Positions 14,269-22,838 of a stretch of DNA of 32,372 nucleotides are shown one piece after another. Source of the stretch: Flavobacteriia bacterium (lineage in GTDB: Bacteria > Bacteroidota > Bacteroidia > Flavobacteriales_D > Crocinitomicaceae). The notes beneath the pieces were generated by a model, which was given only the letters and a program-made list of their open reading frames with translations, was not told where the DNA came from and searched no databases. The position numbers and the translations under genes are program-made. Position 1 is the first letter of the stretch. Each line of letters begins with the position of its first letter. The stretch spans positions 1-32,372 of the forward strand of contig CANGOA010000015.1 in NCBI GenBank assembly GCA_947455255.1, read 5' to 3'.

Positions 14269-15168
14269 TTACACTTTTTGGATAAACGCTAAAGCATAAA
14301 ATAACGGCTTATTATCAATTGCCGTTGGTGTTGCAACTCCACCACCATTGTCTACTGTTACGGTACCTGTAGGAGTACCAGCAGAAACATCAGAAGTATT
14401 CGCTGCTGTATTAAAGTCTATTTGACGATGTGAACCTGAATCATATCCAGTACCAGATAATGGAGTGACTTCGTAGGAGTGATGGTGTTCTGGTAAAGCA
14501 TCCCCTTCAAATGTAGCTGTATGGGTATGTTCAGGTAGATTTGAATTATCAATAGTAAAACTATCCTGACCACCAGTATCGCCAATATTATAAGTATCTC
14601 CTGCACCAACAATAAATCTATCTCTTAAATTAGGAGCGCCACCTGTTCCATCACACAATCTCCAACCATTTGGAATTGCTGAAATATTTCCTCCCCACAT
14701 TACTATGATACCAGGAAACATTCCAACACCTTCTTTTAAAAGTGTAAAAACATTTTTCGTATTAGCATAGGTTGTGAAGCCTGCTGGAACTGTATTTGAA
14801 ACTTGTATTTTGCCAACTCGTACTTCATACGTATGGTGTGGGTCGGTATTTTGAAAATGTTTATATCCTGCTAAATCATAACTAATATCAATCATCCAAT
14901 ATTCATTTTGACCAACTGTAGGGTCAGGATAACTATGTGCTGGAACAAAACATATTTCTCCTCCAATTGAAATATAACCTTGTGCAATAGAGGTTGTACC
15001 TGAACTAGAAGTTCTTGTACATCCACTTAATATCACAGCATGACTATCCGCAATATCGTACATACTCATCATTCCTTTAAATGCTTCTAATACCGCATTA
15101 TTAATGAATCTGAAATCATCTAACTTTAAAGGAAATCCACCTAAATCTGTTGTTTTTAAATTATTCAT
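14269..15168 (-). CDS. Tail fibre with phage collar domain
   Basis: 299-residue structural protein. The N-terminal half carries an attachment-like region. The collar domain is clear: PGIIVMWGGNISAIPNGWRLCDG (about residues 152-174), then APNLRDRFIVGAG (178-190). Behind it are LPEHTHTATF (residues 211-220) and LPEHHHSYEV (225-234), HxH clusters that hold iron along the trimer axis in T4 gp37-type and related fibre tips. The C-terminus NKPLFYALAFIQKV is family-typical. It probably recognises the host surface. It is the last structural gene in the late set, and its start overlaps the previous stop by 4 nt. Confidence 0.88.
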   Translation of the reverse strand: MNNLKTTDLGGFPLKLDDFRFINNAVLEAFKGMMSMYDIADSHAVILSGCTRTSSSGTTSIAQGYISIGGEICFVPAHSYPDPTVGQNEYWMIDISYDLAGYKHFQNTDPHHTYEVRVGKIQVSNTVPAGFTTYANTKNVFTLLKEGVGMFPGIIVMWGGNISAIPNGWRLCDGTGGAPNLRDRFIVGAGDTYNIGDTGGQDSFTIDNSNLPEHTHTATFEGDALPEHHHSYEVTPLSGTGYDSGSHRQIDFNTAANTSDVSAGTPTGTVTVDNGGGVATPTAIDNKPLFYALAFIQKV

Positions 15169-15644
15169 ATTTCTTGTATTTGATAACGTTTTCCTGCTGT
15201 TTTAAACTTGTTTATGTAGTATTTCATTAGGTTATCATTGTAAGCAAATCCGATTGGTATAAAGACAATGAAATCTAATCCTGGTGTTTCTTCCGAAGTA
15301 TTAAAAAGATAAATATCTTCTGATGTATCAGAACTATTGAATAAGTATATGGCTTCGTTATCTTCCGAATCGTTAAACACATAAACGTTAGGTGTTTGCT
15401 CAGCATCTCCTATATAAATTCTACGAAGTATTGGGTCAAATTTATCATTCAATAAATGCTCTAAGTAGATTACTTGACCGTTAAATTTCAACTCATATTT
15501 TTTATCTTCATAATATTGATAAAAATTGTTTTGAATTTCTGAAACGGGTTTAATACAAGCAAATAACATTGCTATTAAATTGTTTCCACGTAAAAATGGA
15601 GGCAATGTAATTTGTATCAAAAAGTATAAATCAATTAATATCAT
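15165..15644 (-). CDS. Probable baseplate/tail protein (gpI-like position) with tandem Tyr-Leu-Phe-Asn repeats
   Basis: 159 residues, placed directly after the baseplate J-like gene with which it overlaps by 4 nt, the position of the gpI-like wedge protein in P2/Mu-type baseplates. The mid part holds three short tandem repeats VYVFNDSED, IYLFNSSDT and IYLFNTSEE (about residues 86-120). Similar repeats occur in tail proteins of other Bacteroidota phages. No enzymatic motif is seen. The role is inferred from position; it could be an adaptor for the fibre encoded next. Confidence 0.6.
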   Translation of the reverse strand: MILIDLYFLIQITLPPFLRGNNLIAMLFACIKPVSEIQNNFYQYYEDKKYELKFNGQVIYLEHLLNDKFDPILRRIYIGDAEQTPNVYVFNDSEDNEAIYLFNSSDTSEDIYLFNTSEETPGLDFIVFIPIGFAYNDNLMKYYINKFKTAGKRYQIQEI

Positions 15645-16504
15645 GCTTGGATATATGTAATGGTTGTTGATAATGGATAAGCTGGGTCTACTTCTAAATA
15701 ACCAGCATTAGGGTTGTATTTATCTCCAAGAACAGTATATGGGTTTGAACCATATTTTACCTCCCCAGTTTGAAAAACAGGATTAATTACTCCAATAGCT
15801 TTTTGAATTTTATCAGTTAATAATGTTGTTACGAAAACGCCGTCAAAGTCTAATCCTTTACAATAATTATTAATTGCATCTTCAACTGGGAAGGTACCAG
15901 GATTGGAAATTAATTCTCCTGTAGGGGTAAGAACCAATGGATCATAATAAATTTTGTAATGTATCTTTAAAGAGTCAGCGTTTCTTGACAAAGCATTTAC
16001 TAATACACCTGCAACTTTAATTTTGTTTAAATAGTTCTGAAAAGCTTGTAGTTCAGGAACTGACAAAGGTACAGGTGTACCTGATGAAAGATTGGCTACT
16101 TTAACTAGAACCTGACCTCCCACTTCATTAACAGATGCAAGTTTTACAATCTGATTGGATGGATTAATTGAAGTATATTGATAAGAATCATTAATGATCA
16201 CCAATGCGTCTCCATATTGAAATTCTAAGGCTTTTTTCTGATACCATTTTAAGTTACCAATACGTTGTTCAGATAATCGTACTTCAATCCATGCCTTCAG
16301 TTCGTCGAATAATTTCTCATTCGTCCAAATTGCAACTGCAACAACGAAAAATAATAAACGCCATATTGCTACTCTACTTGCAGAAGTTAAATCAGTAAGT
16401 AAAGTTTGTGATGAATCAATATTCGGTTGTAACGCATTAAGCTCTGCCATTGTTTGCTTTTCAGCAATCATCACATCATATATTTCTTGTATTGTACGTG
16501 CCAT
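15641..16504 (-). CDS. Baseplate J-like wedge protein
   Basis: 287 residues. The N-terminal helical part (TIQEIYDVMIAEKQTMAELN, then DLTSASRVAIWRLLFFVVAVAIW) is the conserved opening of the Bacteroidota baseplate J-like family. The C-terminal half (NALSRNADSLKIHYKIYYDPLVL, then PVEDAINNYCKGLDFDGVFVTTLLTDKIQKAIGVI) matches the P2 gpJ / T4 gp6 wedge fold. The hydrophobic stretch near residues 48-60 is part of the fold and not a membrane segment. It joins the wedge around the hub in the contractile baseplate. It starts 1 nt from the previous stop. Confidence 0.85.
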   Translation of the reverse strand: MARTIQEIYDVMIAEKQTMAELNALQPNIDSSQTLLTDLTSASRVAIWRLLFFVVAVAIWTNEKLFDELKAWIEVRLSEQRIGNLKWYQKKALEFQYGDALVIINDSYQYTSINPSNQIVKLASVNEVGGQVLVKVANLSSGTPVPLSVPELQAFQNYLNKIKVAGVLVNALSRNADSLKIHYKIYYDPLVLTPTGELISNPGTFPVEDAINNYCKGLDFDGVFVTTLLTDKIQKAIGVINPVFQTGEVKYGSNPYTVLGDKYNPNAGYLEVDPAYPLSTTITYIQA

Positions 16505-16737
16505 TATAATTCGTATTTTGCTTTAACTACATCAGAAACGCAATCAGATGTTTGAATTAAGTCAAACAATAATGGTGTCTGTAATACTATGAACTCATCT
16601 ATGGTTTGCTGATCTACAGTATCCATAGTTAAATTTGCTTCTACTTTTTCTTTCAACTCTATATGTTGAGGAAAAACTCTTAACCTATATTGCTCATTAA
16701 TAGGTATAATTTCGTGTGTTAAAATAAATTGTTCCAT
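16504..16737 (-). CDS. Small phage protein between fibre and baseplate J
   Basis: 77-residue acidic protein (MEQFILTHEIIPINEQYRLRVF..) without signal or membrane segment. I recognise no domain. It sits 2 nt after the large fibre gene and touches the baseplate J start, so it belongs to the tail module. A fibre chaperone or a small baseplate adaptor is possible. Confidence 0.6.
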   Translation of the reverse strand: MEQFILTHEIIPINEQYRLRVFPQHIELKEKVEANLTMDTVDQQTIDEFIVLQTPLLFDLIQTSDCVSDVVKAKYEL

Positions 16738-16739
16738 AA

Positions 16740-18674
16740 TTACTTTGAATAAACTGAATAAACTCCAAACATTCCAATATCTAATCTACCTGTGTTGTTG
16801 TTACCACCTCCACCTCCCATGCATCGGGAAGTAACCATTGTTAATGCTGTAGAAGTACTTGGTAAATTGGTTGAAATTGTACCTTCAGCAACTGCACCTG
16901 TCTCTCCATTTACAATTCGGTATAAAACACTTGAACTTCCAATTTCATTGTAAAGAGTAACTGAATACATTGTAGTAAGTTCAGCGCCCGAAGTTCTATT
17001 TGCAGGGAAACTTGCTCCTAAATCAATTTTACTAGCAACTCCACTTGAATCGTTATAAAACACTTGTAGGTTGGTATCTGTACTTTCTGAACCAAATCCA
17101 ACAATATCTGTTAAACTATCTACTTGAACTGTATCTGAATATGTAGGTGCTAATGTTGACGCTTGAAATCCATGAAATTGCCTACAACCACTCGCATAAA
17201 CTGTATCAGGTATTCCAAATTCTAGTACATATCGAAAACCTGCTCCAATATAAAACAACGAGCCATTAAATCTTAAATCAAGCATGTGACCTGTTGCTAC
17301 TACAGTATGATAATACCCTATCCTTATTTGTTTTGTAAGGTAAGTTGTGCTTGCAATTGTTTTAGCCGCTACAGAAGCATCTACAGTTAAAGTTATACCT
17401 CCAGAACTATCGGTTGTAGTTGAACCATTTCTAGTAGTTATACCTCTGAAAGTTTCGTGAGCACTTATTTTTGGTACTATAGAAGAGGTACCTGTTGTGT
17501 AAATGGTATCAAAATAAGTTTTTAAAAATGCTTTTAAACTTGTAATACTTAATTTCTTTAAAATACTACCAGCTGATAAACCAATTAAATCAGAATCATT
17601 AGGAGTTGCTGAAAGCGCGGCATTTATTAATGCGCCAATTGTAGCGGTTGTTTCATCTCCTGAATTTGTTCCGCTTAAGTTAAGTGCGAATATGTTACCT
17701 GTAAAAGTGTCCCCATCTAATCTTGCATAGTTTCTCCAAGCACCACCTGAGTAAAACTCAAACCTTCCAAGTGAACCATTGTGACGAATCATGCCATCTA
17801 AAGGCGTTACTGGACGCTGTGCCGTGCTACCCCAAGCGACTCTAATATATCCAGATGCATTATTAGCAATGTCACCCGTAATTGTATCTCCTGTTTTAAT
17901 AAGCCTATTTCCTAAAGCAGTTGCGATTGTTGTTGCATAGTTTGGGTCATTTCCTAATGCGTTCGCTAATTCTGCAAGCGTATCTAATGTTGCAGGGGAA
18001 GAATTTACAAGGGCTGTTATTTGTGCAATAATCTCATTATAAACTGCAAGAGTTGAAGGATAAAGCGTGTCGTTTTTAGTAGTAAAGTTTATTGCTTTAT
18101 TTGTAACATTTTCGGGAGTAAATCCTAAAGCTGCTTGTTTTGTATCTGCGTACGTTTTTACAGCTTTTTGAGATGGATATTTAGTATCTGAATTAGCTGA
18201 TAAAGTTCCATCAGTATCTTTGTTGGAAGTTTTCTCATAATCAATAAGTAATTCAACTACTTTACCCCAGTCAGCAATTCTTTGCCATGATGTACCTGTA
18301 GTACCATCATCCGTATTACAAATAAATAAAGTACCCGTTGGATAATCTATCCCACCTACATTATACGGACCACTTAAAAAGAAACAATCTCCTCGTTTTA
18401 TTGGTCCTAACGGAATTGTATCATCATGAAAACCTGAAACGCCCCAAGTTGGGTATTCTGTACCATCTGGAGACCAACTTAATCTCCAACGCATACCTAC
18501 ACTTGAAAGTAAACTTTCTAAATTATCAGATTGAATATCTAAAATCCATTCTCCAGCTTTTTCAATATAAAAATTAGTATCTTCTTCAACGTAATATTTG
18601 AAATGGGAAGGCTTTCCAAGCACTCTATCACTTAGCAATGCTACTGTTTCAATAATTTGATTTTTTTTACTCAT
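16740..18674 (-). CDS. Large tail fibre protein
   Basis: 644 residues. The N-terminal part (residues 1-110) is a compact attachment domain. At about 150-260 come YPSQKAVKTYADTKQAALGFTP and a further VYNEIIAQI-type unit, repeat units frequent in Bacteroidota phage fibres. The glycine-rich midsection IRHNGSLGRFEFYSGGAWRNY is a fibre knob-type unit. The C-terminal part from about residue 420 is a beta-rich tip (FRYVLEFGIPDTVY, SSSVLYRIVNGETG, ending GMFGVYSVYSK). It probably contacts the host receptor. It is 1 nt downstream of the beta-helix tail protein. Confidence 0.78.
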   Translation of the reverse strand: MSKKNQIIETVALLSDRVLGKPSHFKYYVEEDTNFYIEKAGEWILDIQSDNLESLLSSVGMRWRLSWSPDGTEYPTWGVSGFHDDTIPLGPIKRGDCFFLSGPYNVGGIDYPTGTLFICNTDDGTTGTSWQRIADWGKVVELLIDYEKTSNKDTDGTLSANSDTKYPSQKAVKTYADTKQAALGFTPENVTNKAINFTTKNDTLYPSTLAVYNEIIAQITALVNSSPATLDTLAELANALGNDPNYATTIATALGNRLIKTGDTITGDIANNASGYIRVAWGSTAQRPVTPLDGMIRHNGSLGRFEFYSGGAWRNYARLDGDTFTGNIFALNLSGTNSGDETTATIGALINAALSATPNDSDLIGLSAGSILKKLSITSLKAFLKTYFDTIYTTGTSSIVPKISAHETFRGITTRNGSTTTDSSGGITLTVDASVAAKTIASTTYLTKQIRIGYYHTVVATGHMLDLRFNGSLFYIGAGFRYVLEFGIPDTVYASGCRQFHGFQASTLAPTYSDTVQVDSLTDIVGFGSESTDTNLQVFYNDSSGVASKIDLGASFPANRTSGAELTTMYSVTLYNEIGSSSVLYRIVNGETGAVAEGTISTNLPSTSTALTMVTSRCMGGGGGNNNTGRLDIGMFGVYSVYSK

Positions 18675-18675
18675 G

Positions 18676-20163
18676 TTAGTCTGTAATTAATGTGAATGAT
18701 CGTGCGTTTACTTCATCCAAATAAGAAAGTACAATATCTCCATTTGAATTTTTCAATACTTCGCAGTTATAGTTTTCATAAATGTGAGTAGCAGGTGTGA
18801 GGTCTAAACTATCAAGCCCAACACGAATAATGTTATTATTCATATTGTCTCCAATTGTAAGACCATAACATTCATTAGTAAGTTCGTTGTTATGGAAATT
18901 CGCTCCAATTGTAGATTCATTTAAACTTAAAATCTTATTCCCTCCGAAGTTATTATCGATATCTTTTCCGAAATTCAAACCTACGGTAACAAAAGAAAAA
19001 TACACTCCAAAATCATTTCCATAACATCCTTCATCAAATTCACAATGAAGTATTTGTTTTCCTTTATTTTGTTGAAAACCATTGAAATTGGAATACTCAA
19101 TTAATTCAATGTTATTATATGCAAAGTATAGATTTATAATATTGTGTCTAAACCTTGTATTGATTTTGTTTCCTGTAAAATACGCGTCACTTGTTATGTC
19201 GCAGTTTTCAAAACCATTAATTTGATTCTCTGTAAAGTTTGAAACGTTTAAAATAGAATCTGAAAAACCATTTATTGTATTTCTCCATATATTTCCTGCA
19301 GTAATACTTACATTTTGAAAATAATGAAAAACATTAAACCCTGAAGAAGTTGATGTAATAACAGTTACATTAACAACATTTTCAAACGTACAATTGTATA
19401 TGTTTCCTTTATGTGAAAAATTTATCAACCTATATTTTACATTCCAATTGATTGCTGAACCAAGAAGGGTAACGTTTTCAATGTATGCATGAATATCAAT
19501 ATTTTGTATTTCTTCCATAAATACAATGTTTGGCATTCCATGATCCAAAATATTATCGTGAAATATTCGATTATTGAATGTTTGAGAGTAATAACTAGCA
19601 AAAGTTAAAAATTCAGCACTTCCAAAACCTAAATCATAGTAACTGGAGTAATTTTCAGAAGAATCCATGTATCTTTTTACCAACACCGTTCTAAAATCCC
19701 AATTACATTCGTTCCCTTGATTATCTTTTCTGTATGTGATTCTTCCTTTTGTTTCTGTTAAAGTTACAGGTGTAATGTAATCAATTTCATATTGAATTAT
19801 ATCATCTGGAAATTCAGGTTGAAAAGCAAATGAAGACAATGTGTTTTCGGAAGTTGCAAGTACAACAATTGGAGATACATCAGCTGTTTTCACAATCGGT
19901 GTTTCAACAGGTGTTTCAGCATCTGTATAATCTCGTTGCTCATACATAGTAGCAAAGTCGGTTATTTTATAATGAGAACCCTTTTGAAGCTGAGCGTTAT
20001 CTTTTAAAGTTTTTAAATCAGAACGAAGCACTTCTATGTATGCACCGTTATAGTCGTTCATCATATTTAATACTTCACGTAACTTTTCAGGAGTGATTCT
20101 TCGAGTTGTATTATCAGGAATATTGTCTAATATTTTAACTGAAATTTCTTGTTTTGTTGCCAT
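18676..20163 (-). CDS. Tail protein with parallel beta-helix (possible receptor binding or depolymerase)
   Basis: 495 residues. The N-terminus MATKQEISVKILDNIPDNTTRRITPEKLREVLNMM is a recurring tail-attachment segment, followed by LKDNAQLQKGSHYKITDF. From about residue 180 to 460 the sequence repeats short asparagine-rich turns: NRIFHDNIL, NGFSDSIL, FTGNKINTRFRHN, YNNIELIEYSNFN, NNFGGNKI, FHNNELTNE, NMNNNIIR. This is the pattern of a right-handed parallel beta-helix. Phage tailspikes with this fold often cleave capsular polysaccharide, but no catalytic acid cluster is certain here. It lies between the LysM-like gene and the large fibre. Confidence 0.65.
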   Translation of the reverse strand: MATKQEISVKILDNIPDNTTRRITPEKLREVLNMMNDYNGAYIEVLRSDLKTLKDNAQLQKGSHYKITDFATMYEQRDYTDAETPVETPIVKTADVSPIVVLATSENTLSSFAFQPEFPDDIIQYEIDYITPVTLTETKGRITYRKDNQGNECNWDFRTVLVKRYMDSSENYSSYYDLGFGSAEFLTFASYYSQTFNNRIFHDNILDHGMPNIVFMEEIQNIDIHAYIENVTLLGSAINWNVKYRLINFSHKGNIYNCTFENVVNVTVITSTSSGFNVFHYFQNVSITAGNIWRNTINGFSDSILNVSNFTENQINGFENCDITSDAYFTGNKINTRFRHNIINLYFAYNNIELIEYSNFNGFQQNKGKQILHCEFDEGCYGNDFGVYFSFVTVGLNFGKDIDNNFGGNKILSLNESTIGANFHNNELTNECYGLTIGDNMNNNIIRVGLDSLDLTPATHIYENYNCEVLKNSNGDIVLSYLDEVNARSFTLITD

Positions 20164-20165
20164 GT

Positions 20166-20429
20166 TTATAAAAATCCGTTTGAAAATCCATTTGAAAAAG
20201 CTCCTTCGTCATTATTGTCGATTGAAGCTGGTTGTTTGTTTTCTTTTATGTAATAATCTACAATGTCTTTTTGAACGACGCTTGGTATATAAAACACCGC
20301 CATCGTTTCGATTGGTAGTTCAAATAATCCATTTGCTTTCATTACATCAAATAATTGCTCAATTGTTCCACTATGTTGAAGCGTAACATCTAATATTGAT
20401 TGTTTAGGAAGAACTGATTTCTTAATCAT
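20166..20429 (-). CDS. LysM-like baseplate protein
   Basis: 87 residues: QSILDVTLQHSGTIEQLFDVMKANGLFELPIETMAVFYIPSVV matches the LysM-like short protein that Bacteroidota phages encode between gp25 and the fibre genes. The C-terminus NEGAFSNGFSNGFL holds a duplicated FSNGF. It overlaps gp25 by 8 nt. It probably bridges the hub and the peptidoglycan or the baseplate. Confidence 0.7.
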   Translation of the reverse strand: MIKKSVLPKQSILDVTLQHSGTIEQLFDVMKANGLFELPIETMAVFYIPSVVQKDIVDYYIKENKQPASIDNNDEGAFSNGFSNGFL

Positions 20430-20721
20430 AATTTGCGGTTATATCAATATCTAATGTTCTACTATCAATTTGTACAAACGTGTTTTTAGCTCCATCACTT
20501 TCTAAGTGTAATTTAATTTCACGTTCTAATGTTTGTACGGTTTTAGGAGACATGGAAGCGTTTTTATAATCTTCAATCCCAATACCCATCCAAGGAGAAG
20601 CTTTATAGTTACCAGGAAAAGCAATTAGGATATGTTCCACGTGTTGCAAATCCGAAGCATCCACCTTTAGGTCTCCTCCTAAAAACTCAATATCGTCTGT
20701 ATATATAATATCTTTAGCCAT
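20422..20721 (-). CDS. Baseplate wedge gp25-like (GPW)
   Basis: 99 residues, in agreement with the gp25/GPW size. DIEFLGGDLKVDASDLQHVEHILIAFPGNYKASPWMGIGIEDYKNASM carries the family pattern (G-D..V..SD.QHVE.IL...PGN.K..P..G), and VQTLEREIKLHLESDGAKN is the second family segment. It joins the baseplate core of the contractile tail. It overlaps the spike gene by 8 nt and the LysM-like gene by 8 nt. Confidence 0.82.
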   Translation of the reverse strand: MAKDIIYTDDIEFLGGDLKVDASDLQHVEHILIAFPGNYKASPWMGIGIEDYKNASMSPKTVQTLEREIKLHLESDGAKNTFVQIDSRTLDIDITANYD

Positions 20722-21250
20722 GTTTGATAGATGTATTTTCCATGTTTGAAAAATTAATTACTTGCCCTGCCATAGCACTGTCAAATGCTTCTGCACCAAT
20801 TGTTCCACTTGCTGCAGTTGAAACTCCTACAGCATTAATACCTGTATAAATTGCTGAATTAAGAGTAGATAGGTAATCTTTAATTGCATTTAAGTTTGCT
20901 TCAATTTCTTGTACTTTAGCAATTCCTCCAAAACTATCCCCATTAAACTCTATTAAATCAGCTTTTAAATGGTATTTAACTATTTCAGAGAATGCAATTA
21001 CAAATAAGCTCTCTAGCTTACCTTCAATCAAACCAACGATAACGTAACTGCCAACTTTAGGTTCGACAAACATTCCAGTAGTTTCAGTATTAACAACAGC
21101 CCTCACTCGTACTTCATCAATTTGAATGGAAGTATTTAACTCCACAGTTGCTAACCATTTCGTCATATCAAAATCAATTACTTTAGCCAAAATTATTTCA
21201 GGCTTTGTCATTGATTTTACCATTGATTGTATCGCTTCTTGTAAGGTCAT
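20714..21250 (-). CDS. Baseplate spike-like protein (gpV-type, OB-fold)
   Basis: 178 residues. IILAKVIDFDMTKWLATVELN and RVRAVVNTETTGMFVEPKVGSYVIVGLI resemble the OB-fold of gpV/gp5-type central spikes, and the tail LIEFNGDSFGGIAKV is a beta-spike start. A coiled segment LNAIKDYLSTLNSAIYTGINAVG follows. It lies between the hub (4-nt overlap) and gp25, the classic order in P2/Mu baseplates. It would puncture the outer membrane during tail contraction. Motif similarity is modest. Confidence 0.7.
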   Translation of the reverse strand: MTLQEAIQSMVKSMTKPEIILAKVIDFDMTKWLATVELNTSIQIDEVRVRAVVNTETTGMFVEPKVGSYVIVGLIEGKLESLFVIAFSEIVKYHLKADLIEFNGDSFGGIAKVQEIEANLNAIKDYLSTLNSAIYTGINAVGVSTAASGTIGAEAFDSAMAGQVINFSNMENTSIKHG

Positions 21251-22179
21251 GTTCTTGCTCCTAAGGTTACTTTTTGTCTTGCACCATTAATTCCAAAAGT
21301 GTAAACTACCGCATCTACCCAATACCTTCCTGTTTTATCACTCTCATCATCTTTCTTTAATTCCAATACATCGCCAATACGTACAAATGGCTCTAAGAAA
21401 AGGGTTAAATCTCCTCTATAACCATCATATATTAAACGATCCATTTCTTTTTGTGCAACTTTTCTTAATTCTGATTTTGGTAGGTTATAAAAGTTCAAAG
21501 TTCTTTCCTCCCCATCTTTTGAGCCTAATTGAACCTCTAACTTATCTCCGTTTGGCATGTTTGAAATTGCGGTAATTTTCAAATTAACATCTTCTTTAAC
21601 TCTGTATTCTAAATTGTCAGAAACGATATTATAGTTGAATTTTGCCTGTTGAACATTATAATCACTTGCTTCATATTGTTTACCTATAACTAAACTTTTT
21701 CGTCTAAAAAAAGAGTAAAGCCCATAATTAGACTTAATCTCATCTAATAATTTAGCTGCAGTAATTTTATTTGCTATAAAACGAGGCACAGTTATATCAA
21801 AGCAATCAATATGGATATTAGGAATATTTCTTGATAAGAAGCTTTTTAAAGATTCGTTTTTACACGTATCTGTAATTACATGTTGTTTCAATTTCCACAT
21901 TTCATCTTCAATCTCAATAACAACAGGTACCGTTGGTTTTAAACGAGCTACATAACCATTAAATACATTGTACATTGCATCTCCGTAACCAATGAATATT
22001 TCAACAGCATCTCCACGTTTTATTTCAGTTTTCAACTTACTACTATCTAATAATAGATTTGCAGGAAGTGTAATAGAACCTTTAGATGTTTGTTCCATCC
22101 ATGAAGTTTCCACTTGAATTTCTGTAACAAAATCAAAGGTGTATTTTCCAATTGTGATATGTGATTGTAGTATTTCCAT
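21247..22179 (-). CDS. Baseplate hub protein (gpD-like late control family)
   Basis: 310 residues. GDAVEIFIGYGDAMYNVFNGYVARLKPTVPVVIEIEDEMWKLKQHV is the first hub domain. LEYRVKEDVNLKITAISNMPNGDKLEVQLG and DRLIYDGYRGDLTLFLEPFVRIGDVLELKKDDE follow. This is the hub fold of gp27/gpD-type proteins that trimerise around the spike. It directly precedes the spike gene with a 4-nt overlap, and directly follows the DUF6046-type gene with a 1-nt overlap. Length is normal. Confidence 0.83.
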   Translation of the reverse strand: MEILQSHITIGKYTFDFVTEIQVETSWMEQTSKGSITLPANLLLDSSKLKTEIKRGDAVEIFIGYGDAMYNVFNGYVARLKPTVPVVIEIEDEMWKLKQHVITDTCKNESLKSFLSRNIPNIHIDCFDITVPRFIANKITAAKLLDEIKSNYGLYSFFRRKSLVIGKQYEASDYNVQQAKFNYNIVSDNLEYRVKEDVNLKITAISNMPNGDKLEVQLGSKDGEERTLNFYNLPKSELRKVAQKEMDRLIYDGYRGDLTLFLEPFVRIGDVLELKKDDESDKTGRYWVDAVVYTFGINGARQKVTLGART

Positions 22180-22838
22180 CAGGTGTTAAAAAAGGAAGTG
22201 ATATCTTTTGATTTTAATTCTAAGGGTTGTGAACTTTTTGCTGTAAAACTGTATTGTTGACAGTTTATTGAAGGTGTTTTTGGGCAGTCGTACGAATTAA
22301 TAACTAATTTGTAAATACCTAATGCAGTCAATATTTCGTGTTCAAATTCAAGAGCTTGTTTTTTTTTTATAAACCTATCCAGTTCGACAACTTTCTCTAA
22401 TGGATATCTCCATTCAGAGGAACAAATGATACCTGAAACGTTAATAATATAGTCCCCATTATTAATAAATTCATCTACTGAATTATCTCTTCCTTGAACA
22501 ACTGTGCTGATTATGTTTCTTGGTAAATTCCAAGATACAACAGCTGAATCTAAAAGTAAATTCTTCTCATTTGGCTCAGTAGCCTTTAAAATTAATGGTT
22601 GAAATAATGGAACACCTGCAAAAGCAGATAGTTCATTTTTACCATAATCTTTCATAGTACCTACTGTACTTGTTTTATATCCTAATGCTATTTCGGTAGC
22701 TTGTTTTAAAGCCGTTTTATACTCGATTTCATCACGTGTACTAACAAGTTTATTGATAGCAGTTCCAAACCCTGGTATGTAACCAAGCGTTGGACTCATT
22801 GCTATTAATTGCGGTATACTAAATTTCGTTGTTGCCAT
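22179..22838 (-). CDS. DUF6046-type phage protein (tail/baseplate adaptor)
   Basis: 219 residues. FAGVPLFQPLILKA, AVVSWNLPRNIISTVVQGRDNSVDEFINNGDYIINVSGII and ALEFEHEILTALGIYKLVINSY correspond to a domain that Bacteroidota Mu-like phages place between tape measure and hub. It starts at the last base of the tape measure stop (TAATG-type coupling). It probably joins tail tube, tape measure and hub. The domain assignment is from memory of the family. Confidence 0.7.
   Translation of the reverse strand: MATTKFSIPQLIAMSPTLGYIPGFGTAINKLVSTRDEIEYKTALKQATEIALGYKTSTVGTMKDYGKNELSAFAGVPLFQPLILKATEPNEKNLLLDSAVVSWNLPRNIISTVVQGRDNSVDEFINNGDYIINVSGIICSSEWRYPLEKVVELDRFIKKKQALEFEHEILTALGIYKLVINSYDCPKTPSINCQQYSFTAKSSQPLELKSKDITSFFNT

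Noticed and set aside
14269-15168. Diversity-generating retroelement target in the collar fibre
   Set aside because: No reverse transcriptase, no template/variable repeat pair seen in the window.
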